Source: CAZMRQ01 sp964568795 (GTDB lineage Bacteria; Pseudomonadota; Gammaproteobacteria; Comchoanobacterales; Comchoanobacteraceae). From it: 20,497 bases of DNA. The position numbers were made by a program, and so were the translations under genes. The stretch is from assembly GCA_964568795.1 (NCBI GenBank), contig CAZMRQ010000027.1, positions 1-20,497 on the forward strand, written 5' to 3'. The first letter of the stretch is position 1. Each line of letters opens with the position of its first letter. The notes beneath the pieces were generated by a model. The model was given only the letters and a program-made list of their open reading frames with translations. It did no database searches and had not been told where the DNA came from. Shown here one piece after another: positions 7,892 through 15,775 of this stretch.

Positions 7892-8284
7892 ATGATTAAG
7901 GTTTTAGGTCAACAGTATATAAAGACAGACAAAGGAACATTTAGGGTAAGTGAAGATGGTGATAGAATACGATCTCCATGGACATTGAATCTAGGATCCT
8001 TAACAGAAGCTATGGGTAAATCCGCTATAACTGATCCAGTTCTATCCAGGGGAATGGTTGAACCTCCTGCCGCATTAGAGGTTACGCTAGCTAATGGACA
8101 ATCAGCTGATAAGCCAGGTAGTCCAAGGGTTGAAAATACTATGCCAAAAAGAAATGTAAGTCTTGTATCGCCGATGGATGTAGATCTGCATTGTGATAAA
8201 AAGAAGAAGTCCTCTCATCAGAATCGCCAGCCTATGAGCGCTGTGCAAGAGAAAGGAGTTGAAGCGACAGCTATGGTCCTCTAG
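7892..8284 (+). CDS. Unrecognised 130-aa protein, candidate effector
   Basis: I do not recognise this protein. It is hydrophilic, without signal peptide or TM segment. The first 35 residues look folded (IKVLGQQYIKTDKGTFRVS, a possible beta hairpin); the remainder is low in complexity, Ser/Pro/Lys-rich, with a KKKK stretch near residue 103 followed by SSHQNRQPMS. A GSPR motif near residue 78 also occurs at the start of the 633-aa protein at 9553. ATG 7892 has AGG 8 nt upstream. It stands alone, between the long region after nfeD and a stretch of gene debris. A PmrA-like box lies upstream, which is why I suggest a translocated effector; the function is unknown and the coding call itself rests on start site, promoter and uninterrupted frame. 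Confidence 0.6.
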   Translation: MIKVLGQQYIKTDKGTFRVSEDGDRIRSPWTLNLGSLTEAMGKSAITDPVLSRGMVEPPAALEVTLANGQSADKPGSPRVENTMPKRNVSLVSPMDVDLHCDKKKKSSHQNRQPMSAVQEKGVEATAMVL

Positions 8285-8356
8285 GTACTTAGGGCAGTCA
8301 AGTATTTTAGCTAAGCTCCTTATAGGGGTGCTCTCATGTACACAATAAGTATATGC

Positions 8357-8500
8357 AGTGATTTAAGTCAATTGCATTGAGGCATGTATGCTGTATTATC
8401 TAGATGGCATGCATGTCTTAATGGTTGTATATGGTGCCATTTAAATATCAATAATACCGAAAATAAAGGAAGAGTTGCCAGGTTTTCTTCGTCAGAGATC
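8357..8500 (+). repeat. Diverged leader copy A (no intact gene behind it)
   Basis: This stretch aligns with 9420-9581. Shared blocks are TTTAAGTCAAT-N3-ATTGA, then TGGTTGTATATGGTGCCATT (8422-8441; one mismatch), then TAAA with ATCAATAATA, then AAATAAAGGAAGA (Shine-Dalgarno-like), and a patchy match into the first codons of the 633-aa gene (GCC-x-GGT, CGTC-x-GAGA). Copy B is about 8 bp longer between the blocks. The start ATG of copy B is missing here. It appears to be the 5' end of a lost paralogue. The sequence between 8285 and 8356 shows nothing. Confidence 0.7.
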
Positions 8501-8760
8501 TTGTAGAAAGAAGACTCATGCAATATTCAATTAAGGCTGTATGGGCGAAGGCAATGATACAATAGCTCTAGAGCAGTCTGTTGTGGCAAAGGTGCAAAGA
8601 GTTGTGTATGGGTATATGATTTTTTTGAGGTCTTAGCATTGCTGTAGGAGGATTTGTGTTTATGATTTCGGTGGTGTGCACATATTCTTCACTCAGACTG
8701 CCATATATAACATATTGTAAATAAGCTTGATTATATGATACAATGCTAATAGACTATTTC
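8491..8760. other. Non-coding debris with two micro-frames
   Basis: No credible gene. Two tiny plus-strand frames stand out: 8541-8636 (31 aa, starting MGEGNDTIALEQSVV, with AAGG 5 nt before the ATG) and 8656-8724 (22 aa, GTG or internal ATG start, preceded by a perfect AGGAGG). Neither is long enough to support on its own; the stretch probably consists of the decayed body of the gene that once followed leader copy A. Confidence 0.3.
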
Positions 8761-9213
8761 ATGAATGGCGCCTCAGATTTCTCTATCCTGCTGTCGATTG
8801 ATTCTACGGCGCTGTGTTGAGCAGAGAAATAGTCCATCACCAAACAACATGGGCTTTAGAGAATCTCTGTCCATAGCTAAAATTCAAACCATGTCATAGC
8901 AGCGCAGTGACTGACGCCTGGCCGACTAATTGGTGTAGTCAGATTCCTAAGTATAAACCAGCTAATCTAACCCAATATGAAAATCATGATAAAATTCTTG
9001 AACCAGTCCAACACGTGAGACGGTAATAATAGCTAAATGTCTTGCTTATTTTTACTGCAGGGAATGGGAGCTCAATGTCTTAATAACAGGTGCATTGAGT
9101 CCACTAGGGAAAAAATTATTGACGAGCATGCTTTCAATTATCAACTTCGACCTTTAGTCAGCACCATGCCAGTGATGAAATATGGAAATAGTGTGTTATT
9201 CAGAAAAGTTTAG
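8761..9213 (+). pseudogene. Decayed DDE transposase (IS4/IS5-type)
   Basis: One frame, counted from 8761, keeps transposase landmarks in order despite many stops. FSILLSIDSTAL at 8779-8814 matches the first catalytic block (usually I-D-S-T-G-L, first catalytic Asp at 8800). KQHGL is at 8842-8856. Near 8860-8920 RISVHS, stop, then HVIAAQ resembles the R-K-L-H-L-x-x-D and E-I-[IV]-A blocks. YQLRPLVSTMPVMKYG at 9139-9186 resembles the last catalytic block, Y-x-x-R-x-L-V-E-T, with the catalytic Glu changed to Ser. Stops occur at 8818, 8830, 8857 and several later codons. The N-terminal third is missing or unrecognisable. The family name is from motif recall. Confidence 0.55.
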
Positions 9214-9419
9214 TTGGCCCCAGTATAGTCAACGAAGCACGTAGAATATTGATGTCCTAACCCATACGGGAGAGCTTCACCAAAGCACCCTCAGGAGAAT
9301 ATAAATGTGTACAACATTGAGGCAAGTGCACGGCAACATCTGTAGATAGTTGCGCCATTGGTAGTTGTGATGAGGTGTGGCATTGCGTCTTTCCATAGTA
9401 TTGAGTATAAGGACATTTA

Positions 9420-9581
9420 AGTGTTTTAAGTCAATAGTATTGACAGTTGTAGAGTGTATTGTGTAGCCTCTATATGATACAGTTGGTTTGAGTGGTTGTA
9501 TATGATGCCATTTAAACCTCAATAATAGCATAACAATAAAGGAAGAATTAATATGTCGCCTGGTAGTCCACGTCTGAGAGA
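9420..9581 (+). repeat. Leader copy B, promoter region of the 633-aa gene
   Basis: The partner of 8357-8500 (see there for the shared blocks). It carries TTGACA at 9440-9445, TATGAT at 9473-9478 (27-bp gap between them, so they are not a simple -35/-10 pair), TGGTTGTATATGATGCCATT at 9493-9512, and AAAGGAAG at 9538-9545 as a good ribosome site for the ATG at 9553. Sequence 9214-9419 between the transposase relic and this copy holds nothing I can identify. Confidence 0.7.
9430..9444. promoter_or_regulatory. Palindrome GTCAAT-N3-ATTGAC, possible operator
   Basis: GTCAATAGTATTGAC is a perfect 6-bp inverted repeat around a 3-bp centre. It overlaps a TTGACA hexamer at 9440-9445. The same site with one arm mismatch, GTCAATTGCATTGAG, occurs at 8367-8381 in leader copy A, where the flanking sequence has diverged more. 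Conservation of the symmetric positions suggests binding by a dimeric regulator. No regulator is identified. Confidence 0.45.
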
Positions 9582-11454
9582 ACGTCGGAAATCATTTTTC
9601 TCTCCCCCTGATCTCCTAGTCCCAATCTATGATGATCGATCTTCGCTTAGTTTAGCTTATGAGCACAATCTGTTTGAGTTTTGTACAGGTTTTGATATTT
9701 CTCACATAATTGAGTTTATTCAAAATGAAATTAAGCCTTGTTGTGAGGCTGAGTTTTTTTATCTACGAAAAGCTAAGGAAGCTTCGTGTTTGTCCGAGGC
9801 TGTTATTAAGATTGCTGAAAACAATAGTTTTCTTATAAGGGCTATGTGTTATGAAGAGTTTAAGGACGAGTTTAACAAATACCTCCTCATGGACTGTGTG
9901 GTAAGAGAGTTAACAGTTTTTTGCAGACAAGGAGTTGCTAGTCGGGTGGTTGAAAAACTCAGGGAATCAAACATTGAATGGCATGTTTTTGCAATGTTTT
10001 TCTATACGTTATTTAAAAATGAGCCTTCTGAGGATGAGCGGCTCAAGATATTCGAAACGTACTGTGTTAGCGAGGGGTTACAGGTGGTATTGAATAAATC
10101 AGAGGTGCCACTTTGCTTTTTCCTACGTTACTTATATGAAATGGCAGATGGAAAAAGAGCTGTGTCTGCGCTGAGTTCAGAGTATTTATGGGAGAACATC
10201 CCGATAGCCACAGGTGTGCGACATAATGATCTACGTGAGGCATTATTATGGTACGGAGCTGATTTGAAGAATCACAGTTTGGTCGGAGGAATGCGTCAGG
10301 CGTTGACGAATATTCCTGTTGATGAGAAGCGTAATGATGCGATAGAAAAGCTCTTTCTTTGTGAGCATATACTTCCGCAGGTCATCATGTTTTTGCAGTC
10401 GAGTCCAATTAAGCTAGCAGGATTTTTGAGTGAGAATATAAATGTGTTGGATAGCTCCTCTGTAAATAAGTTCTTGCCTAGTTTCTGTGCATCTAGCTCT
10501 TGGGAACGTATCCTAGATGAATATTTGAAAATGAATACAGATCTTGAGGGCCGCATTCAGGTGTTGATAAATGTGGGTGGTTTCTCTAGCTCTAGTGCTG
10601 TAGCCTGTGTTTTACTCCCCCTATTTAAAACTGGTAAAATTATGCGTTCATTAGAGGATATGTGGTCGTGTGGTTTCCGCTCTTTAACAGTCTATATAGA
10701 TGTTTTATGCACATGGCAAATGGAAGGTGTCGCGTGTCCTCAACAATTGCCTGATCAAGTTGTTAAAGAGTATGTCGCTTTGATGAAGAGAGAGTATCCA
10801 CACAACATATTGGTTAAGTGTTCAGCTGAGCTGCGTCATTTTGAAAAAGACCCAGTTGAGCAATTGTTCATTATCTTCCCCCCCGCTGAGGGATATGATC
10901 GAAAGGCGTATCTCCAAGATAAAATGCTACATTTTATTGAAAGAGATCCTCGGTCGCTTATTGAGTTTTTACAGACCTATCGGCACCATGGCTCCTTTGA
11001 GGAAATGAGAGACCAACTTATCTGGGCTAGTGTGTGTGAGGAAAACACAGCATTGCCGTTTACAATGCTATATAGATTATGGTTATTACTAAGAAGTGCC
11101 CCCGATGATAAGCTTGGTTACAAAGGCGATGTCATGTCTCAGATCAGGGATTTGGCGAAAAATGAGATCCTGATACCATATATCCGTGTTGCATTGGAAC
11201 AACATAAAATAAGAACGTTGGTCAATGGGATGCTTTATTTTGAGAAAGCCAACGACGATGTGTGGAAAGATGTGGCAGATCAACTGAAATTAGCTGTAAA
11301 CCTGATCGATACGACAGTTCAGGAGAAGGTAGACGAATGGAGGCAAGCAAAGGATCTGCTCAGTGATTTGAGTGATGTACCGCAGTTTTCCGATATTTGC
11401 TCTCTTATAGAAGCTAAACTACCGGTGCATCGATCATTCAGTCCTTCTTTTTAG
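9553..11454 (+). CDS. Unrecognised 633-aa helical protein
   Basis: I do not recognise a family. The protein is soluble, without signal peptide or TM segment, and appears almost entirely alpha-helical, with a regular alternation of amphipathic helices (for example ISHIIEFIQNEIKPC near 50 and KAYLQDKMLHFIERDPRSLI near 460) that could form a helical solenoid. The N-terminus is basic and Ser/Pro-rich (MSPGSPRLRERRKSFFSPP) and the C-terminus ends HRSFSPSF, echoing the SFFSPP at the start. Ribosome site AAAGGAAG lies 7 nt before the ATG. It is monocistronic, preceded by leader copy B and followed 58 bp later by the tRNA-Lys promoter. Size, unique sequence and accessory context fit a secreted effector, an inference without direct proof. 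The long uninterrupted frame makes it a real gene. Confidence 0.85.
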   Translation: MSPGSPRLRERRKSFFSPPDLLVPIYDDRSSLSLAYEHNLFEFCTGFDISHIIEFIQNEIKPCCEAEFFYLRKAKEASCLSEAVIKIAENNSFLIRAMCYEEFKDEFNKYLLMDCVVRELTVFCRQGVASRVVEKLRESNIEWHVFAMFFYTLFKNEPSEDERLKIFETYCVSEGLQVVLNKSEVPLCFFLRYLYEMADGKRAVSALSSEYLWENIPIATGVRHNDLREALLWYGADLKNHSLVGGMRQALTNIPVDEKRNDAIEKLFLCEHILPQVIMFLQSSPIKLAGFLSENINVLDSSSVNKFLPSFCASSSWERILDEYLKMNTDLEGRIQVLINVGGFSSSSAVACVLLPLFKTGKIMRSLEDMWSCGFRSLTVYIDVLCTWQMEGVACPQQLPDQVVKEYVALMKREYPHNILVKCSAELRHFEKDPVEQLFIIFPPAEGYDRKAYLQDKMLHFIERDPRSLIEFLQTYRHHGSFEEMRDQLIWASVCEENTALPFTMLYRLWLLLRSAPDDKLGYKGDVMSQIRDLAKNEILIPYIRVALEQHKIRTLVNGMLYFEKANDDVWKDVADQLKLAVNLIDTTVQEKVDEWRQAKDLLSDLSDVPQFSDICSLIEAKLPVHRSFSPSF

Positions 11455-11512
11455 GGTTTGCGAGGGCTGTGTAGACAGTGGCCATGCAGTCGGATGTTTT
11501 TGAAAGATTTAC

Positions 11513-11540
11513 TTGCACTTTTCGCTTTAATTGTTACAAT
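11513..11540 (+). promoter_or_regulatory. Promoter of the tRNA-Lys-prfB-lysS unit
   Basis: TTGCAC (11513-11518) and TACAAT (11535-11540) are separated by 16 bp and lie 9 bp before the mature tRNA 5' end. No other promoter is evident before prfB, which begins 16 nt after the tRNA, so this one probably also drives prfB and lysS. Confidence 0.7.
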
Positions 11541-11549
11541 GTGCCTCAT

Positions 11550-11622
11550 GGGTCGTTAGCTCAGTTGGTAGAGCATCGGACTTTTAATCCGCTGGTCGTG
11601 CGTTCGAATCGCACACGACCCA
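11550..11622 (+). tRNA. tRNA-Lys, anticodon TTT
   Basis: A 73-nt cloverleaf: acceptor GGGTCGT pairs with ACGACCC, D-arm GCTC/GAGC, anticodon loop CTTTTAA (TTT, lysine), T-arm with GTTCGAATC. It closely matches the E. coli tRNA-Lys over the acceptor, D and T arms. The outermost anticodon-stem pair (T27-C43) is mismatched. The CCA tail is not encoded (discriminator A followed by TAC), so it must be added enzymatically. It sits directly upstream of prfB and lysS. Confidence 0.97.
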
Positions 11623-11638
11623 TACTTCTAGGCCGGAT

Positions 11639-12743
11639 ATGGACATAAATGAAATTAAACAAAAAATAGCCGTCTCTGAGAAAGATCTTGATGATCTGAG
11701 GGGGTATCTTTGACTTGGCAGTCAAAGAGCAAGAACTGGCTTTAATTTCGCAAAAGCTCACATTGCCTGAGGTTTACAATAACCCAGATGCATTGAAAGG
11801 CTTGTCTCAAAAGCAAAAAACTATTCAAAATATAATTGATCCTTATCGAGCAGCAGTCGAGCTTTCTCAAGATTGTCAAGCACTTTGTGAACTCTATGAT
11901 GAAGACCCAGAGGAATCTGAAACATTGCTAATCGAGCAGGTTGCAGTGCTTACAAAGGCTGTTGAGCAGCTAATGTTTAATCGCATGTTTAAGAATGAGC
12001 ATGATAGCTGTGCAGCATACCTTGAGCTGCAGTCAGGATCAGGGGGCACTGAAGCACAAGATTGGACAGACATGTTGATGCGCATGTATACCCGTTGGTT
12101 GGATACTAAGGGATTCTCTTATGCCATAATTGATCAGATGCCCGGTGAGGTGGCTGGATTAAAGAGTGCCACAATTAAAGTGAGTCACCCTTATGCGTAT
12201 GGTTGGTTGAAAACGGAGGCGGGAGTTCATCGTTTAGTACGCAAATCGCCATTTGATTCAGGGAACCGCCGTCATACATCGTTTGCGTCAGTATTCTGCT
12301 ATCCTGAGGCCGATGAGCGTATAGATGTCGAAATTAACCCTGCTGACTTACGTATTGATACCTACCGTGCTAGTGGTGCGGGAGGGCAACATGTCAACAC
12401 AACTGACTCAGCCATTCGTATCACCCATGTTCCCACTGGCATTGTTGTGCAATGCCAATCAGAGCGTTCACAGCATCAGAACAAAGCCCATGCTATGAAT
12501 CAACTGCGTGCACGTATCTATCAACAAAAATTGCAAGAGCAGCAAGCCGAGAAAGCAAAATTGGCTTCGAGCAAAAGTGCGATTACGTGGGGGGAGCAAA
12601 TCAGGTCTTATGTTCTTGATCAATCTCGTATAAAAGATTTACGTACTGGGGTAGAGAAGAGCAATACACAAGCTGTGCTGGATGGAGACATAGATGAATT
12701 TATCGAACAAGCACTTAAACAAGATATTCTAGGAGAAGGATAA
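11639..12743 (+). CDS. prfB: Peptide chain release factor 2 (with +1 frameshift)
   Basis: RF2 recognises UGA and UAA at the ribosome and triggers peptide release. Translation starts at ATG 11639, gives 24 codons (MDINEIKQKIA to the Leu of CTT), meets TGA at 11711, and needs a +1 shift to read GAC TTG GCA and continue to TAA 12741-12743. The product has 367 aa, close to 365 in E. coli. The SPF anticodon-like tripeptide is at about 203-205 and the GGQ catalytic motif at about 248-250 (ASGAGGQHVNTTDSA). The residue matching E. coli position 246 is Ala, as in most bacteria and unlike the Thr of E. coli K-12. The stop overlaps the lysS start (TAATG), so the two are coupled. Confidence 0.97.
11699..11714 (+). 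promoter_or_regulatory. prfB: prfB programmed +1 frameshift site
   Basis: AGGGGGTATCTTTGAC is the classical site: an internal Shine-Dalgarno AGGGGG (11699-11704), then CTT TGA C with the slippery CTT at 11708-11710 and in-frame stop TGA at 11711-11713. Low RF2 lets the ribosome slip to CTT-(T)-GAC, so the factor limits its own synthesis. The arrangement matches E. coli in spacing. Confidence 0.97.
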
Positions 12744-14206
12744 TGGCCGATTTCGAACAAGATATACGTGACCAACGGCAACGCAGACGTCAAAAGCTCG
12801 CAGAATGGCGTGCGCAGGGTGGTGCATACCCATCTTGCACTGAGGATGGATTAGTCTCAACAGCTTACTGCCATGCGCATGCACAAGATCAAGAAACAAA
12901 GCTGACTATTGCTGGGCGTATTATGCTCAAACGTGTCATGGGGAAAGCCAGCTTTATGACTCTGCAGGACGGTTTTGGGTCTTTGCAGATATATGCCCGC
13001 AAAGCGTCTCTGCCTGAGGGCCGTTATGATGTGCTTAAGCAATGGGATTTGGGAGATATTATTAAAGTGTCAGGGACTTTGTTCGTCACTCAGAAAGGGG
13101 AGTTGACACTGGCTATTGAGCAAGCAGATTTATTATCAAAATCATTGCATCCATTGCCAGAAAAATACCACGGCTTAGGCGATGTCGAGAAGTGTTATCG
13201 GCAAAGGTATTTGGATTTAATGGTTAACAAAGCAACCAGAGAGCGTTTTATCAAACGTTCTCAAATTATTGAAGCGTTACGTGCTTTTTTAATTGATCAT
13301 GATTTTCTCGAGGTGGAAACACCTATGATGCATGCCCTGGCAGGTGGGGCTACCGCTAAGCCGTTTGCGACACATCACCACACTCTTGATATGCCTTTAA
13401 GTATGCGGGTTGCTCCAGAGCTTTATCTGAAGCGATTGGTTGTGGGTGGTCTTGATAGAGTGTTTGAGATTAATCGTAATTTCCGCAATGAAGGGGTGTC
13501 AACCAAACACAATCCAGAGTTCACAATGGTTGAGTTCTATCAGGCCTACGCTAATTACCATAATTTAATGGCTTTGACTGAAAAACTGCTTCGTCATATC
13601 TTAACGAAGTGTGTGGGGCAATTGGTTGTCACTTACCAAGGTCAGCAGATCGATTTCTCTCAATCTTTTGCACGCATGAGTATGAAGCAGGCTGTGCTTA
13701 AATATTTCCCGGAATGTGAGCCATTTATTAGCAATACAGATAAATTAAATCAGTGGTTGGTAGCCAAAGGATGGCCTGGCGCAGATACAACAGGGGCGTG
13801 TTGGCTTTCTATTTTTGAACAGGGAATTGAGGGTCAGCTGATTCAGCCGACTTTTATTACAGGTTTCCCTATTGAGTGCTCGCCATTAGCCAGATGTGCT
13901 GACAGTGATCCAGCATTGACAGATCGCTTTGAACTCTTCGTTGCTGGCTTTGAGCTGGCTAATGCATTTTCAGAGCTGAATGATCCTGAGGATCAAGAAC
14001 GTCGATTTGAGGCTCAAATGAAGGCAAAAGTTCAGGGGGATGAGGAAGCTATGCCGCATGATCATGATTATGTGACTGCTTTAGAGTACGGTTTGCCTCC
14101 CACAGCAGGTGAAGGCATAGGGATTGATCGTTTGGTCATGTTATTAACGGATGCCGCATCTATTCGCGATGTGATCCTTTTTCCGTTATTGCGCCCACAA
14201 AGCTAA
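12743..14206 (+). CDS. lysS: Lysyl-tRNA synthetase, class II
   Basis: Charges tRNA-Lys in the cytoplasm. The N-terminal OB-fold anticodon-binding domain (about 55-140) is followed by the class II catalytic core with motif 1 in the DFLEVETPMMHALAGGATA region (about 190-208), motif 2 FEINRNFRNEG with the family HNPEFTMVEFYQAYANY (about 240-275) and motif 3 GIGIDRLVMLLTD (near 460-475), which contains the invariant Gly-x-x-Arg. The length of 487 aa is slightly below E. coli LysS (505). It starts at ATG 12743, overlapping the prfB stop by one base. The stop abuts that of the convergent ygfZ without a gap. Confidence 0.97.
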   Translation: MADFEQDIRDQRQRRRQKLAEWRAQGGAYPSCTEDGLVSTAYCHAHAQDQETKLTIAGRIMLKRVMGKASFMTLQDGFGSLQIYARKASLPEGRYDVLKQWDLGDIIKVSGTLFVTQKGELTLAIEQADLLSKSLHPLPEKYHGLGDVEKCYRQRYLDLMVNKATRERFIKRSQIIEALRAFLIDHDFLEVETPMMHALAGGATAKPFATHHHTLDMPLSMRVAPELYLKRLVVGGLDRVFEINRNFRNEGVSTKHNPEFTMVEFYQAYANYHNLMALTEKLLRHILTKCVGQLVVTYQGQQIDFSQSFARMSMKQAVLKYFPECEPFISNTDKLNQWLVAKGWPGADTTGACWLSIFEQGIEGQLIQPTFITGFPIECSPLARCADSDPALTDRFELFVAGFELANAFSELNDPEDQERRFEAQMKAKVQGDEEAMPHDHDYVTALEYGLPPTAGEGIGIDRLVMLLTDAASIRDVILFPLLRPQS

Positions 14207-14947
14207 TTAAGCTTGTGCCCATTGGGGTGTATGAGGCCTGATGGATAGGCTGGGCGTTTTTTTGTCAAGATCCAAGGGGCCAACTGCCAAAGCGTGTGTG
14301 CTGTTGCAGGTTACGACAGTCGCATAGCATTCAGGGAACTCCAAGACTTGCATGGGTTTTGCTTTCTCCGTAATCGCTATCTGCCATAAACGTTTTTTGG
14401 TCTGGCCACGGTAATGTGTGCGAGCAATGATTTCTTGGCCAACATAACAGCCTTTTTGCAAAGAGAGCGCATGCCAGTAGTCAAGTGATAGCATATGAGC
14501 TGTGAACTGGCCAGCTGTTTCAGCAGTGACTCTAGGAATGCCGGCTGTTATTTCATGTGTTTGCCAATGCGCATCTTTGCCTTCTGTCCAGGACAACCAT
14601 AGATCGGGTTTCCAGCTAATTTGCAAACCCTGAGGGGGGGCAGCGGTGTGTCCTGAGATGCATTGATCTGTTTGGCTGCAAGTTGTTTTTGAAAATTGTG
14701 CAAATTTTTGCAGCCGCTGGTGGATTTCATCAGCGAGAGATTCATGGCACAACAATGATATGTGCTGATTAGGGTGCTTGATTAAGTAAATGTCAGCTAA
14801 GACTCTGCCTTTGGGATTGCATAGCGCGCTATAGATGATAGGTTGTTGGTTAAGGGTATGGATGTCTGCAGTGATTTGTCCTTGCAGGAAGTCCATGCAA
14901 TCTGGCCCTGATATAGCAATTTTTTTTAGATGAGTGTGGTAAGACAT
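14207..14947 (-). CDS. ygfZ: Folate-binding Fe-S cluster repair protein YgfZ
   Basis: YgfZ uses a tetrahydrofolate-binding GcvT-like fold to help maintain certain Fe-S enzymes. The hallmark K-G-C-Y-x-G-Q-E motif is intact (KGCYVGQEIIAR at about 165-176, Cys167) and is followed by THYRGQTKKRLW, the conserved R-G block. N-terminal FLQGQITADI also fits the family. The length is 246 aa from the ATG at 14947; a GTG at 14971 would add eight residues (MIFHYNKI) but overlaps the divergent upstream region and neither has a good ribosome site. E. coli YgfZ is 326 aa; the shortfall is mostly in the C-terminal part. The start faces the methyltransferase gene across 78 bp. Confidence 0.92.
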   Translation of the reverse strand: MSYHTHLKKIAISGPDCMDFLQGQITADIHTLNQQPIIYSALCNPKGRVLADIYLIKHPNQHISLLCHESLADEIHQRLQKFAQFSKTTCSQTDQCISGHTAAPPQGLQISWKPDLWLSWTEGKDAHWQTHEITAGIPRVTAETAGQFTAHMLSLDYWHALSLQKGCYVGQEIIARTHYRGQTKKRLWQIAITEKAKPMQVLEFPECYATVVTCNSTHALAVGPLDLDKKTPSLSIRPHTPQWAQA

Positions 14948-15025
14948 GATTTTATTGTAATGAAATATCACTGCCTGTCAATGCGCGTTCTTGAATTTAC
15001 GAGTGTGCTGTGGCAAGGTCATAGG

Positions 15026-15775
15026 ATGAATGATCATTCCACATATGTGACATGGCCACTTGTTGCTGGCAGCTGTGAGTCCACCGATTTCTTTGGGCAT
15101 TTAGAAATGTTGTTGGTTGAGCAAGCGCAGTTTGTTCGACAAGCACCTGAAATTATTTGTTTATGGGGGTTTCGTTGTCCGAGTGCTGTCAAGTCTTGTG
15201 TGGACCAGTTGCAGCCGAAGTTAGTGTATTGTGTTGATTCAGTCCGCGTCGAAAATCTTGGTGTGAAGGTAATTCACAGCCATATTCTTCCTCAAGTTTC
15301 TTTGGACTGTTGTTTGGTAACCCAGGCTCAGATGGTCCAGTTAAAAAACCCTAAATGGCTAGAGGAGCTCAATCTGCGGTTGAATGTAGGGGGGCTGTTG
15401 TTATTTCATGCATTGGCAAAAGGCAGCTTTTCTTCGTGTGTGCTTGATGGGAGTGTGCCTTTGTGGGATGTCACTGTATGGGCAGAACATCTTGTGGGGT
15501 TAGGTTGGGGCGATCCATGTCTTAGTTCACATGATGTGGCTTGGGAGATAGGCAGTGCTCAATCAGCTGTAGATGAGCTTGATCATGCGGGCTGTTGCCT
15601 CAGTGCCCATGTCAGCAATCGAGATAAGTGCGGTCAAGTGCCGTGGCCAACAACATGGACAATGCGGGTGATTCTAGGTCATGCACAGAGACGGCATCCT
15701 GCGGGTGTGACAGCAGTGCCTTTGCACTCGATTCGTCATCGGCTTCGCCATATTAAAGAGGGTGTTGGAGACTAG
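15026..15775 (+). CDS. BioC-like methyltransferase with altered SAM motif
   Basis: A 249-aa protein resembling malonyl-ACP O-methyltransferase BioC, which starts pimelate/biotin synthesis. The segment LDCCLVTQAQMVQLKNPKWL (about 93-112) followed by LNLRLNVGGLLLFHALAKGSF matches the BioC pattern N-x-x-L-Q-W then L-R-x-G-G-x-L-x-F-x-x-x-x-x-x-S. Near the end, SAQSAVDELDHAGCC corresponds to the L-L-x-D-L-K-x-x-G-A helix. The usual motif I D-x-G-x-G-x-G is replaced by LWGFRCPSAV, so cofactor binding is doubtful. ATG 15026 (MNDHSTYVTWP) has AAGG 8 nt upstream; longer starts (14981, 14960, 14930) lack ribosome sites and overlap ygfZ. It ends 3 bp inside the convergent hemF. Confidence 0.65.
   Translation: MNDHSTYVTWPLVAGSCESTDFFGHLEMLLVEQAQFVRQAPEIICLWGFRCPSAVKSCVDQLQPKLVYCVDSVRVENLGVKVIHSHILPQVSLDCCLVTQAQMVQLKNPKWLEELNLRLNVGGLLLFHALAKGSFSSCVLDGSVPLWDVTVWAEHLVGLGWGDPCLSSHDVAWEIGSAQSAVDELDHAGCCLSAHVSNRDKCGQVPWPTTWTMRVILGHAQRRHPAGVTAVPLHSIRHRLRHIKEGVGD

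Noticed and set aside
8656..8724. 22-codon frame with perfect AGGAGG
   Set aside because: Too short and in gene debris; the ribosome-site match alone does not prove translation.
8752..8834. 9-bp inverted repeat GACTATTTC / GAAATAGTC resembling a miniature element
   Set aside because: The right arm and the interior lie inside the decayed transposase frame, so the symmetry is probably chance.
9277..9531. 84-aa minus-strand frame
   Set aside because: Lies across the leader copy B and a region without homology; composition and start give no support.
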